NCBI GenBank assembly: GCA_045599325.1
Contig: JAZRVT010000034.1
Span: 1-64,000 of the forward strand
From: Cacconaster sp045599325
GTDB lineage: Bacteria; Bacteroidota; Bacteroidia; Bacteroidales; UBA932
DNA: 64,000 bases
Reading direction: 5' to 3'
Shown here piece by piece: positions 7,562 through 16,655 of the stretch. The notes beneath the pieces were generated by a model that was given only the letters and a program-made list of their open reading frames with translations, searched no databases and had not been told where the DNA came from. Numbering within the stretch: position 1 is the first letter of the stretch; every line of letters starts with the position of its first letter. A program made the translations under genes and the position numbers.

Positions 7562-10495
7562 TTATTTGACGGAAACTTCGTCGACAAAGATAAATGCTTC
7601 GCCGCCCGCGCCGAAATGCCATTCAGGCAGCGTGCCGAAGTTCTTCGCGAAGACCTTTATGTAACGGGCCCTGCAGGAGGCGTCGACAGAGAACTCGCGT
7701 GTCTGCAGGGTGTAGTCCTGCGGGTCAACAGTATTCTCCACGCGGCTGCCTGCCCGCTTGTAGACCTTGCCGTCGGTGGAGGTGTAGAAGTCCACATACT
7801 GCGGCATCAGGATCCAGGACCTGGTGTCCTGCAGGAACCCGGCGCTCAATGTCTTGACTGCCTGAACCTTGCCAAGGTCAATCACGGCCTCGAAGTCGCA
7901 GTCCTGATAGCCCTGCCAGCCGCCGAGGCGGAAGTTGACCGGACCCCGGAGGCCGTCGACGATACCCTTCGGGCCGCCGGCGGTGTAGTGTCTGCTGTAC
8001 TGGTTCGTCAGCGTCACCTTCCAGGTATTGTTGAACTTGCGGAGGGTGCATTTTGTATTGAAACTTCTTCCTCCGTCCGGGTTTTCGCAATATGCATAGA
8101 GAGTTGCGCTTTTGCTGAGGGTGAACGGAGCCTTGTACTGGGTGAACTTGTCCTGAGGCTTCAGTTCCTCCCCTTCGTCCTTGACGATGTACCAGATTGT
8201 GCAGTCGTCATTGGCTGAGCCGATCCCGACCTTGACGGACTTGTCGAAATTCGATGAAGGCACGTCAAACCACGGGTTTGTCACAATCCCTGCCTCTTCG
8301 ATCCTTGAGACAGGACGGTCGTCATAATCGGAACCGAATTCAGTGTTCGGGCGGTCTGACATACTGAAGACCACGGTCGAACCCTCTTCAATCGCCGAAT
8401 GGGTCATATATGACTTGCCGTAAGGGAGGCCGTTCATCAGCACGCGGTCAACATAGATGTTGGCGTCTGCATAGCGGATGCTCCTCACGTTGAAATCCCT
8501 GCCATTCTCAAGATGGATGGTGGCATTGCGGAAAATCGGAGAGCCGAAGACATAAGTATCGCTGCCGGGAGTGACGGGATAAAAGCCCAGCGCACTGAAG
8601 ACATACCAGGCAGACATCTGGCCGCAGTCCTCATTTCCGCAGAGACCGTCCGGCTCCGGGGTGTAGAGTTCCCTCATTATCCTGCGTACCTGCTTCTGTG
8701 TCTTCCACGGCACTCCGGCATACGGGTACAGATAGGCGATATGGTGGCTCGGCTCGTTGCCGTGGACATACTGGCCTATCATTCCGGTCATATCCTTGAG
8801 GTTGTAGCCCGAAGTCTCGCTGGAGGTGTCGAAGAGTTCGTCCAGCCACTCCTCGAAGGAACTGTCCCCTCCGGAGAAGTCAATCAGCCCGCTGATGTCC
8901 TGCTGCACGTGGAATGAATACTGCCAGGAGCTTGCCTCTGTAAAGTGGGCGTTGACCTCCGCCGGGTCGAAAGGCTGGAGCAGGGCGCCGTTGACGCGGG
9001 GTCTCATAAATCCGGTGACCGGGTCATAGAGATTGCGCCAGTACTGCGCGCGCCTGACGTAGCGGCCGTATGTGCGGCTGTCCCCCACCTTCTTCGCCAC
9101 CTGGGCGATGCACCAGTCGTCGTTGGCATATTCAAGGGTCTTGGACACAGACTCGTGCTCGAGGTCGGCCAGCACCAGGCCGTTTGCATCATATATGTCG
9201 ATTCCGAGTTCCTTGCGGTTGGAAGAGCCCACAAGGGCATTCAGCACCCTGCGGTAATCGAAGCCTGTAATCCCCTTGGCGACCGCATCGGCGATGACAG
9301 GAGCGGAGTTGTAGCCTATCATACATCCCGTCTCGTTGCCGGAGAGCTCCCATACAGGCAACTTCCCGCACTCGTCCCAGATCGAGAGGAACGTCTTGAT
9401 GAAATCGACCGTACGGTGGCGTTCGATGATGTCAAAGAGAGGATGGAGTGCGCGGAAAGTGTCCCAGAGCGAAAAGACAGTATATCTGTCGAAACCGTCC
9501 GCAGTGTGGATCTTTCCGTCCATCCCGCGGTATCTGCCGTCACTGTCACTGTAAAGGCACGGAGCGATTGCCGTATGGTAGAGGGCGGTATAGAAATTCT
9601 TCATCTCCCTTTCGCCGCCCTCGACCTCGATCTTGGAAAGATATCCGTTCCAGTCCTTTGAGGATGCTTTCTTCAGGGCGTCGAATGCAAAGGGGCCCTT
9701 GCTGAGCCAGTTGGCGTCCGCATTCATATTCTCCTTCGCACTCTCTTCCGACACTGATGAGATGCCGCACCTGACTACTATCTGGTTGCGGGATGTCTGC
9801 CTGAAACTGACCAGTGCCTTCGCCCCTCTGTCAGACTGTATCACCTGAATCTCCTGAGGTTCCTGCGAGAACTCCATATAGAAGCAGACCATCTGGTCAC
9901 TGGCCCAGGACTTTGAACGCCTGAACCCCCTGACTGCCTTCGCACCGTCCGGCACTATACTGGAATCCAGAGTGATGTCCCGCTGGGAGAGGTCTATGAC
10001 AAGCTGCGGAGCCGTGCCTTTCTTCCAGGTGTAGCGGTGCATACCGGTCCTGCGGCCGGCTGCCAGCTCGGCCTTCACGCCCCACTTGTCCAGAAAGACG
10101 CTGTAGTATCCCGGAACTGCGGACTCGTTCTGATGGGAGAACGGTGAGGCGTAGTTCTTTATGTCTATCTCATCTCCGGCAGCATTGAAGCCGGTTACAG
10201 GCATCACCAGGATGTCGCACCAGTCGTCGCATCCGGTCCCGCTGAGATGAGTGTGGCTGAACCCACGGATCACATTGTCACTGTAGTGGTATCCGGAGCA
10301 GCCGTCCCAGTCCCCGGCACCGCGGGTGTCCGGACTCAGCTGGATCATTCCGAAAGGATATGCAGCTCCCGGGAAAGTATGTCCGTGAGCGTCAGTCCCC
10401 ACAAAAGGGTTCACATACTTAGTGTAATCCCTTCCGGCGGCGGGTGTCAGGAGCCCGGCCGCCAGGAAGCATACGATCAGAGCCAGCCGTTTCAT
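7562..10495 (-). CDS. GH92 alpha-mannosidase with C-terminal F5/8-type domain
   Basis: A 977-residue exported glycoside hydrolase. A signal peptide ends near residue 21. The GH92 start 'DYTKYVNPFVGTDAHGHTFPG' and 'FSHTHLSGTGC' follow. The diagnostic C-lobe motif 'GNEDCGQMSAWYVFSALGFYP' is present, containing the conserved acidic residue of the active site. GH92 enzymes are calcium-dependent exo-alpha-mannosidases acting on N-glycan or yeast-mannan side chains. After the catalytic part (~residues 22-740) come a short chitobiase-C-like beta domain and a coagulation-factor 5/8-type carbohydrate-binding domain (~850-977). The gene follows the S9B peptidase by 2 bp, so both are in one transcript: a peptidase plus glycosidase pair suited to glycoprotein breakdown. 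Confidence 0.93.
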   Translation of the reverse strand: MKRLALIVCFLAAGLLTPAAGRDYTKYVNPFVGTDAHGHTFPGAAYPFGMIQLSPDTRGAGDWDGCSGYHYSDNVIRGFSHTHLSGTGCDDWCDILVMPVTGFNAAGDEIDIKNYASPFSHQNESAVPGYYSVFLDKWGVKAELAAGRRTGMHRYTWKKGTAPQLVIDLSQRDITLDSSIVPDGAKAVRGFRRSKSWASDQMVCFYMEFSQEPQEIQVIQSDRGAKALVSFRQTSRNQIVVRCGISSVSEESAKENMNADANWLSKGPFAFDALKKASSKDWNGYLSKIEVEGGEREMKNFYTALYHTAIAPCLYSDSDGRYRGMDGKIHTADGFDRYTVFSLWDTFRALHPLFDIIERHRTVDFIKTFLSIWDECGKLPVWELSGNETGCMIGYNSAPVIADAVAKGITGFDYRRVLNALVGSSNRKELGIDIYDANGLVLADLEHESVSKTLEYANDDWCIAQVAKKVGDSRTYGRYVRRAQYWRNLYDPVTGFMRPRVNGALLQPFDPAEVNAHFTEASSWQYSFHVQQDISGLIDFSGGDSSFEEWLDELFDTSSETSGYNLKDMTGMIGQYVHGNEPSHHIAYLYPYAGVPWKTQKQVRRIMRELYTPEPDGLCGNEDCGQMSAWYVFSALGFYPVTPGSDTYVFGSPIFRNATIHLENGRDFNVRSIRYADANIYVDRVLMNGLPYGKSYMTHSAIEEGSTVVFSMSDRPNTEFGSDYDDRPVSRIEEAGIVTNPWFDVPSSNFDKSVKVGIGSANDDCTIWYIVKDEGEELKPQDKFTQYKAPFTLSKSATLYAYCENPDGGRSFNTKCTLRKFNNTWKVTLTNQYSRHYTAGGPKGIVDGLRGPVNFRLGGWQGYQDCDFEAVIDLGKVQAVKTLSAGFLQDTRSWILMPQYVDFYTSTDGKVYKRAGSRVENTVDPQDYTLQTREFSVDASCRARYIKVFAKNFGTLPEWHFGAGGEAFIFVDEVSVK

Positions 10496-10497
10496 TG

Positions 10498-12954
10498 TCA
10501 GTCGTTGTTCATCTCTTTGACATCCACTTCATAGCGGTGGGACGATCCGAGCAGCCACTCGCTGTAGTAGTCGGCCATCCTCCAGAAGAAGTATTCATTC
10601 ATATCGCCGTAGCCGTGGCGCTGGCCCGGAAGGATAAGCAGGTCGAAGCGCTTGTTGGCGCGGATGAGGGCATTCACGACGCGGATGGTGTTGCCGGGGT
10701 GCACATTGTCGTCGATGTCGCCGGTCACCAGCATAAGGTGCCCCTTGAGGTTCTTCGCAATGTCCTGGTTCTTGTCGATGCTGTACTTGAAGGTGGTGTC
10801 GCCCTCAGCGGAGATCTCCTCGAGCACCCCGTGGTGGGTCTCGCTCCACCATCGGTTGTACATACTGTTGTCGTGGTTGCCGGAGCAGCTGACCGCAACC
10901 TTGAAAAAGTCAGGATACTTGAGAATCGCGGCGGTTGACATGAAGCCGCCGCCGCTGTGTCCGTGGATGCCGACACGGCTGATGTCTATGAAGTTGTGCA
11001 TCGCCGCCAGCTGCTGGATGGCATATTTCTGGTCCTCAAGGCCATAGTCACGGAGGTTGCCGTAGCCGTAGTTGTGATACCACTTGGACCGGTTCGGGTG
11101 GCCTCCGCGGTTGCCGACAGTTATGACGATAAAGCCGATCTGCGCGAGGCGGTCGGTGCGCAGCATACTGCTGGTCCAGGCCTCGAAGTTTCCTTCGACC
11201 TGTGGTCCCGGATATACATAGTCGATTATCGGGTAAACCTTTGTCGAGTCGAAGTCGAACGGCTTGTACATATAGCCGTAGAGGTCCGTGACACCGTCCG
11301 CAGCCTTTACCTTGAACGGCTCCGGGAACTTGTAGCCCGCTGCGAAGAGACGGGAGAGGTCAGCTTCCTCCAATGCCACAGCCCTGCGGCCGGTATTGTC
11401 GAAAAGGTCGGCCCTAGGAGTGCTGTCGACACGGGAGTAATTGGCGACAAAGCACTTGCAGTCGTCAGCCATCGAACATCCGGAATCATTGAAACCGGCA
11501 GCGTCGAGCTGCTTGAGGCCGTTGCCGTCATAGCCGATGCGGTAGACGTGTGCGTTGTAAGGATTCTCATCCTTGTTCACGCCGTTGGCGGTGAAGTAGA
11601 GGGTCTTGGTTGCGTCATCCGCACCGAGGATCTTTTCCACGTGGAAGGCTCCGCGGGTCAGGGCGCGCTTGAGAGTGCCGTCCGCACCATAGAGATAAAG
11701 CTGAGCCCAGCCGTTTCGCTCAGACCACCAGACTATCTCCTTTCCCCCGTTGACCAGACGCGGTGCAAGAGCTTCGACATAAGTGTTCATCCTCTCCTCG
11801 ATCACAACATCAACGCTACCGGATGCCACGTCCACCACGCAGATGTCGATTCTCTTCATATCACGGCTCTGGCGGCCTATGTAGAACTTTCCGTTGTCAC
11901 CGAGCCACTTCGTGACAATATAGTCATCGTTCGCCTCCCTGTTCAGGCGCGGAGCGGTCTCTACCCAGACGGTCTGGTCCTTGAAGGCGGAGACTTCAAT
12001 CTGGCGTGACCCGCCGCTCACCGCATCGAAGAGGTAGAGGTATTCCACAGCGCCCGGCTCGCCAGGCATCTGGTACTTGTAGCTCTCGAGCACCGGCCTC
12101 GGCTGGGAGACAGAATTGATCACCCAGAGTTCCTTGAGAGGGCTCATATCATACTTCTGCACCGCAAAATGCCTCGAGTCCGGAGACCAGCACACCTGTG
12201 CGCGGAAGCGTTCGGTCGTGTCCTTGATCTCTGCAGCCCTGTAGTTGCCACCGGCCCAGTAGAAATCCTTAGTCCCGTCAAAGGTGAGCTGATGGTCCAC
12301 CACCGTGGAGTCCTTGTCATCCCTGCGGAGCTTGAGGAGGTCCTCCATAGTCATCCAGTAGAGGTTGTAGTTCTTCATATAGACGGCTTTGCTGCCGTCC
12401 GGGGAGACGCTTGCCCAGCGCGGGAAATCCTTGATCTCCTCCTGCTCAGTCACGTCCTTCAGTGTCCGGGAGGCTATGTCGTATTCAAACCTGAACACCT
12501 TCTTCTCCTTGCCGCCCTTCTTACCCTTCTCCTCTTTTCCCTCTTTGGCATCCTTCTTCTCGACAAGCTGGGTGCTCTGTATCTCAAAAGTGAATAGACG
12601 GTCATCCTTCAGCTTCAGCTTGCGGAAAGGGATGTGCTGGGCGTCGAACGGATCCTTTACTGTAAGCGACAGCTGCATAGCGATGTCCTCCATATCGAAC
12701 ACCGGGGTCTTTGTCCCTGCCGCAGGGTCGACTATCCAGTACTGTTTCCCCTCTGCAGTATTCCATTCATACCAGAACTTGTCAGAATTGCTGAACCAGT
12801 GGGGCTTCACTGATGTGCTGTAGACCATCTGGCCGATTTTCTTGAGCGAGAACCTCTCTGCAAGCGCATAGTTGGGTTCGGTGACGGCAGTCTGGGCCTC
12901 TGCCGTGAAAAGTGCTGCGAAGAGCACGATGAGTGTGAGGATATTCTTTTTCAT
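10498..12954 (-). CDS. Dipeptidyl peptidase IV-type S9B serine peptidase
   Basis: An 818-residue exported prolyl peptidase. A signal peptide (to ~20, 'FTAEAQ') is followed by an eight-bladed beta-propeller domain (to ~550) and an alpha/beta hydrolase domain. The catalytic triad is visible: Ser in 'GIHGHSGGGF' (~660), Asp in 'GDIDDNVHPGN' (~748) and His in 'GQRHGYG' (~780). It cleaves X-Pro or X-Ala dipeptides from the N-terminus of periplasmic or secreted peptides. Odd feature: a lysine/glutamate-rich insertion of about 22 residues in the propeller (~145-167, 'EGKEEKGKKGGKEKK'). It is the first gene of a unit with the GH92 gene, with a -7 box 6 bp upstream of its ATG. Confidence 0.93.
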   Translation of the reverse strand: MKKNILTLIVLFAALFTAEAQTAVTEPNYALAERFSLKKIGQMVYSTSVKPHWFSNSDKFWYEWNTAEGKQYWIVDPAAGTKTPVFDMEDIAMQLSLTVKDPFDAQHIPFRKLKLKDDRLFTFEIQSTQLVEKKDAKEGKEEKGKKGGKEKKVFRFEYDIASRTLKDVTEQEEIKDFPRWASVSPDGSKAVYMKNYNLYWMTMEDLLKLRRDDKDSTVVDHQLTFDGTKDFYWAGGNYRAAEIKDTTERFRAQVCWSPDSRHFAVQKYDMSPLKELWVINSVSQPRPVLESYKYQMPGEPGAVEYLYLFDAVSGGSRQIEVSAFKDQTVWVETAPRLNREANDDYIVTKWLGDNGKFYIGRQSRDMKRIDICVVDVASGSVDVVIEERMNTYVEALAPRLVNGGKEIVWWSERNGWAQLYLYGADGTLKRALTRGAFHVEKILGADDATKTLYFTANGVNKDENPYNAHVYRIGYDGNGLKQLDAAGFNDSGCSMADDCKCFVANYSRVDSTPRADLFDNTGRRAVALEEADLSRLFAAGYKFPEPFKVKAADGVTDLYGYMYKPFDFDSTKVYPIIDYVYPGPQVEGNFEAWTSSMLRTDRLAQIGFIVITVGNRGGHPNRSKWYHNYGYGNLRDYGLEDQKYAIQQLAAMHNFIDISRVGIHGHSGGGFMSTAAILKYPDFFKVAVSCSGNHDNSMYNRWWSETHHGVLEEISAEGDTTFKYSIDKNQDIAKNLKGHLMLVTGDIDDNVHPGNTIRVVNALIRANKRFDLLILPGQRHGYGDMNEYFFWRMADYYSEWLLGSSHRYEVDVKEMNND

Positions 12955-12960
12955 ATTCTA

Positions 12961-12968
12961 CAAAAATA
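12961..12968 (-). promoter_or_regulatory. -7 box of the S9B peptidase gene
   Basis: TATTTTTG on the minus strand ends 6 bp before ATG 12954. The divergent MscS gene starts at 13000, so both promoters share a 45-bp gap. Confidence 0.55.
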
Positions 12969-12999
12969 GTAATATCTTCGCAGTCCAACCACTCGAAGT

Positions 13000-15735
13000 A
13001 TGAAGAAAAAGCATATTATCGCAATTCTTGCTGCCGTCCTCGTGGCGACACCTATGTTCGCCGTCTTCACTGAGAAGGACCTCGCACAGACTCTCTCCGT
13101 CCTCCGCTATGAACTCAACCAGGATTACGCCAAGCTCGGCAGCCGCCAGGGCCGGCTCGAGATGCGCAGCGCCTCCCAGCACAGCAGCATCACGGAGATG
13201 GTCAAGAAGTGCAACGAACTTTCTCTGATTCTCTACTCCCAGAACCCGGACTTCACGTTCGATATGACATACGCCCTCAACGAGGTTACCGAGGAGTACG
13301 ACGCCTTCAAGAAGCGGAAGATGCCGTATGACGAGATGCTTGCCCGATATGACCTCGAGATCGAGAAGTATGAGAACCTCATCAGGTCGCTGAAGCGCAT
13401 TCCTCCGAGGATCAGGGACGAACGCGACACCCTGAGCCGCATCAGCTTTATGTCCGACTCGGTGAAGGCGGTCACAGACTCCCTCAGGGCCGAGATGATT
13501 TCCAGCGGCGACACCTCCGTCAGATTCGGGATGCCAGATATGCCGGTGCCGCAGCTTCAGAACCCGCAGCAGAAGAGTGCGGGCCAGCAGGGCATGCAGA
13601 GGCCTGACCCGGAGAAGCTCAAGGCGCTCCGCGACACATCAAGGCAGGGCACTCTATTCTGGCTCGATGAACAGGGACAGCAGGACCGCGACTCCTGCAT
13701 CATCTACGCCACCGCCCTTCTGAATGTCTACAAGGCCGCCAAGATCAGCATCCTCGTGGACAGCGAATACTACGAGAGCGCGAGCCAGCGCCTGGAAGAG
13801 AGCTACACCTATGCCCAGAACCGCTACCGCGACATACAGAAGAAGATTTTCATCGAAGGGCAGGACAACTACTTCACTGTGCTCGGCTCCTTCGGGTCAT
13901 ACGCCAGGAAGGCGGTCCAGGACGCAAAGGCCAAGTACAACACCGCTTTCGACATCGACAACGAGAGCATCGTGAGCCACAGCCAGTGGAGAGGCCCGAA
14001 AGTGCTCGGCTTCATAGCTCTGGTGCTGGTCTACATTATGGCGGCGACACTCCTGAGCATCATCATCATCAATATCCTCAAGAAGAAGGTGAAGAAATTC
14101 CAGGATGAGGAGTTCCGCAAGAAGATGCCTTGCCTGACGCTGCTCTGCGGCTTCGTGATCTTCGCATTCTCGCTCCCGATTGCCAGCCACACTCTCAACC
14201 AGAACTTCTTCAGGATGGCATCAAGACTGCTGCTGATATTCGCCTGGCTGGTCTCTGCAATCCTGCTGTCGATCTTCATCAGGCTCAGGGGTGACAAGAT
14301 CCGCTACGGACTGAGGCTCTACACCCCTCTCATCCTGCTCGGACTGATCATCATCACCTTCAGGATCATCTTCATCCCCAACAGCCTTGTCAATCTCATC
14401 CTGCCTCCTCTGCTGGTCCTGTTCTTCATCTGGCAGCTGAGCCTCTGCCTCAAGGCGAAGGGGAAGGTGGAGAACAGCGACGTGGTCTATGCCTGGATCA
14501 CGCTTGTGGTCATCGCAGCCACTGCCATAATGGCAATCCTGGGATATGTGCTCCTCGCAGTGCAGGCGGTCATCTGGTGGCTCTTCCAGTTCGCCGCCAT
14601 CGAGACCATCACAGCACTCTACGACATCCTTTCGATGTACTACGAGAGGTTCATCGCCGAACGTCTTGCCGAACGCCGCAAGAAACTCCGCTCCGACTTC
14701 TCCAACAAGGCCAAGGGCACCTACATAGAGATCACCTGGCTGTTCGACCTCATCGAGATGGTTGCGGTCCCTGTGCTCGCCATCGCCTCCATACCGTTCT
14801 GCATCTGGCTCGCGACAGGAGTCTTCGACCTGAGCGAGACCTGCAAGACAATATTCTACAAGCCGTTCTTCAACCTGACAGACGCTTCCGGCAACGACAT
14901 CCTCCACCTCTCCATCTACAAGCTCGTGCTCACTGCATCGCTCTTCTTCATCTTCAGATATGCCGCCTACGCCATCAAGGCATTCTACCGGCACCTGAAG
15001 TTCCAGAGCACCCGCCGCAAGAGCGGCCAGGACTACATACGTGCCAACCAGATCAACCTGACCCTTGCCAACAATGTGATCAGCATCCTGGTCTGGGGCA
15101 CATATATCGTCATCGCCATCATCCTCCTGAAGATTCCTATGGGAGCGATCTCCATTGTAGCGGCCGGCCTCGCCACAGGTATCGGTCTCGCGCTGAAGGA
15201 TGTCCTCAACAACTTCATCTACGGCATCCAGCTGATGAGCGGACGGCTCCGCGTGGGCGACTATGTGGAATGCGACGGCATCCGCGGCAAGGTGGAAAGC
15301 ATCACCTACCAGAGCACTCAGATCGAAACCATAGACGGCGCCGTGATGGCCTTCACCAACACGACCCTCTTCAACAAGAACTTCAAGAACCTCACCCGCA
15401 ACAACTCCTACGAATTCGTCAAGATACTGGTCGGTGTCAGCTATGGCACAAGTGTGGATGAGGCGAGGAAGGTCATTCTCGAAGCTCTTGAACCTGTCCG
15501 CACCAAAGACCGCTTCAACCGCGAGATCGTCGACCCTTCACGAGGCATTTCAGTGGCGTTCAGCGATTTCGCTGACAGCGCAGTGGAACTCGCCATCAAG
15601 CAGTATGTGCTTGTCGAAGAAGAGATAGGCTACATCGCCAGGGCGAAGGAAGCCGTCTACGCAGCTCTCGGTAAGGCCGGAATAGAGATTCCGTTCCCTC
15701 AGAGGGACGTATCGGTCAGAATCGAAAAGGATTAA
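13000..15735 (+). CDS. Large MscS-family mechanosensitive channel
   Basis: A 911-residue inner-membrane protein, far larger than classical MscS (~290) and closer in plan to MscK/MscM-type channels. Signal peptide (~1-20), then a periplasmic alpha-helical domain rich in charged residues (~25-335). Then about eight to eleven transmembrane helices beginning ~338. The conserved pore helix and beta domain follow: 'AGLATGIGLALKDVLNNFIYGI', 'LRVGDYVECDGIRGKVESI', 'TNTTLFNKNFKNLTR'. It opens under membrane tension to release osmolytes on hypo-osmotic shock. The large periplasmic part may gate the channel by contact with ligand or cell wall. Divergent from the S9B peptidase gene; convergent with ispF (4 bp apart). 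Confidence 0.9.
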   Translation: MKKKHIIAILAAVLVATPMFAVFTEKDLAQTLSVLRYELNQDYAKLGSRQGRLEMRSASQHSSITEMVKKCNELSLILYSQNPDFTFDMTYALNEVTEEYDAFKKRKMPYDEMLARYDLEIEKYENLIRSLKRIPPRIRDERDTLSRISFMSDSVKAVTDSLRAEMISSGDTSVRFGMPDMPVPQLQNPQQKSAGQQGMQRPDPEKLKALRDTSRQGTLFWLDEQGQQDRDSCIIYATALLNVYKAAKISILVDSEYYESASQRLEESYTYAQNRYRDIQKKIFIEGQDNYFTVLGSFGSYARKAVQDAKAKYNTAFDIDNESIVSHSQWRGPKVLGFIALVLVYIMAATLLSIIIINILKKKVKKFQDEEFRKKMPCLTLLCGFVIFAFSLPIASHTLNQNFFRMASRLLLIFAWLVSAILLSIFIRLRGDKIRYGLRLYTPLILLGLIIITFRIIFIPNSLVNLILPPLLVLFFIWQLSLCLKAKGKVENSDVVYAWITLVVIAATAIMAILGYVLLAVQAVIWWLFQFAAIETITALYDILSMYYERFIAERLAERRKKLRSDFSNKAKGTYIEITWLFDLIEMVAVPVLAIASIPFCIWLATGVFDLSETCKTIFYKPFFNLTDASGNDILHLSIYKLVLTASLFFIFRYAAYAIKAFYRHLKFQSTRRKSGQDYIRANQINLTLANNVISILVWGTYIVIAIILLKIPMGAISIVAAGLATGIGLALKDVLNNFIYGIQLMSGRLRVGDYVECDGIRGKVESITYQSTQIETIDGAVMAFTNTTLFNKNFKNLTRNNSYEFVKILVGVSYGTSVDEARKVILEALEPVRTKDRFNREIVDPSRGISVAFSDFADSAVELAIKQYVLVEEEIGYIARAKEAVYAALGKAGIEIPFPQRDVSVRIEKD

Positions 15736-15739
15736 GGGA

Positions 15740-16216
15740 TCACCTGCCTACAAGAACAGTGGCATAGGCCTCGACCCCCTCTTCCCGGCCGCAGAAGCCG
15801 AGATGCTCTGTGGTCGTGGCCTTTACTGAGACACATCCGATATCCACGCCGAGGTCGGCGGCAATGTTTTCGCGCATCTGTGCGACAAATCCGGCGACTT
15901 TCGGTCTCTGGAGGGCGAGCGTCATATCCGCATTGACTGTCTTCCACCCCTTTTCCGCAACAAGGGCCGCCACTCTGCGCAGAAGGATGCGGCTGTCTAT
16001 ACCCCTGAACTCCTCGGAAGTGTCCGGGAAATGGTGCCCGATGTCCCCAAGGGCCAACGCCCCGAGAAGCGCGTCGCAGAGGGCGTGGATCAGGACATCT
16101 CCGTCCGAATGGGCCACACAGCCCTTTGTATGAGGTATCCTCACTCCACCGAGAGTTAAGTCAAGTCCTTCTGCAAGCTGGTGGACATCGTATCCGTTGC
16201 CGACTCTGTATTCCAT
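15740..16216 (-). CDS. ispF: 2-C-methyl-D-erythritol 2,4-cyclodiphosphate synthase
   Basis: A 158-residue IspF, normal family length. It catalyses the cyclisation step of the MEP isoprenoid pathway, releasing CMP, in the cytoplasm as a zinc-dependent trimer. Visible motifs: 'GNGYDVHQL' (zinc ligands Asp and His), 'HSDGDVLIHALCDALLGA' (zinc His and family signature), 'DIGHHFPDT', and 'VSVKATTTEHLGF' near the C-terminus. The ATG at 16216 is chosen because the protein should begin just before 'YRVGNGYD'. A more upstream start would add a hydrophobic, unrelated 34-residue stretch and would lie upstream of the -7 box at 16242-16249. Confidence 0.96.
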   Translation of the reverse strand: MEYRVGNGYDVHQLAEGLDLTLGGVRIPHTKGCVAHSDGDVLIHALCDALLGALALGDIGHHFPDTSEEFRGIDSRILLRRVAALVAEKGWKTVNADMTLALQRPKVAGFVAQMRENIAADLGVDIGCVSVKATTTEHLGFCGREEGVEAYATVLVGR

Positions 16217-16241
16217 AGCGTCTCTGTTTTTAATTGCAAGG

Positions 16242-16249
16242 CAAAAGTA
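16242..16249 (-). promoter_or_regulatory. -7 box of ispF
   Basis: TACTTTTG on the minus strand, 25 bp upstream of ATG 16216. It is back to back with the plus-strand box at 16259. Confidence 0.55.
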
Positions 16250-16258
16250 AAAAAATGT

Positions 16259-16266
16259 TATCTTTG
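16259..16266 (+). promoter_or_regulatory. -7 box of the 16290-20728 operon
   Basis: TATCTTTG, with a TTG at 16234-16236 serving as the -33 element (spacing 22). It lies 23 bp upstream of ATG 16290. Confidence 0.6.
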
Positions 16267-16289
16267 TCACAATAAAAACATTTCCGGCT

Positions 16290-16655
16290 ATGAGTTTGCG
16301 CATCGGCTTTTTCAGCACCCCTGAACACCGGGTGTTCCACTACAACCCCTCATACTATGACCCCACCAAGGAGCACATCGAAGAGCTCCGCAGAAAATAC
16401 GGGAAGGACAAGACTGATGAGGAGATAGTCGGTCTTGCTGCAAAAGACGGCGAAAACATCGAACTGAAGCCCAAGTCAACCTACATCCCCGGTGCAGCGA
16501 TCCGGGGTTCTTTCCGCAAGTCCCTTGAAGAGAACCGCAAAGAAGAGGGGAACAGGAAAGTCAAGAGAGTGGTCGTGCTGCTCGGTCTTCTCGCCGCAGC
16601 CGCAGTCGCATACTATCTTGCACAGGGACTTGCAACAATGCTGATGAACAGTTAA
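16290..16655 (+). CDS. Small single-pass membrane protein upstream of mutL
   Basis: A 121-residue protein of unknown function. It begins 'MSLRIGFFSTPEHRVFHYNPSYYDP', then a charged, helical middle, then a single C-terminal membrane span (~95-115: 'VVVLLGLLAAAAVAYYLA'). Topology is probably N-in with a C-terminal tail anchor. It abuts mutL: its TAA ends at 16655 and the mutL ATG is 16656. Proteins of this plan (an Arg/Tyr-rich start followed by a tail anchor) occur upstream of mutL in Bacteroidota. It is the first gene of a run that continues through mutL, rhomboid, EEP, sua5 and cca. Confidence 0.75.
   Translation: MSLRIGFFSTPEHRVFHYNPSYYDPTKEHIEELRRKYGKDKTDEEIVGLAAKDGENIELKPKSTYIPGAAIRGSFRKSLEENRKEEGNRKVKRVVVLLGLLAAAAVAYYLAQGLATMLMNS

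Noticed and set aside
10957..12009. A 350-codon plus-strand frame
   Set aside because: It is antisense to the S9B peptidase, whose protein sequence is unmistakable; long antisense frames are expected in GC-rich DNA.
14577..15461. A 294-codon frame inside the MscS gene
   Set aside because: His/Arg/Pro-rich shadow in another frame of the MscS gene.
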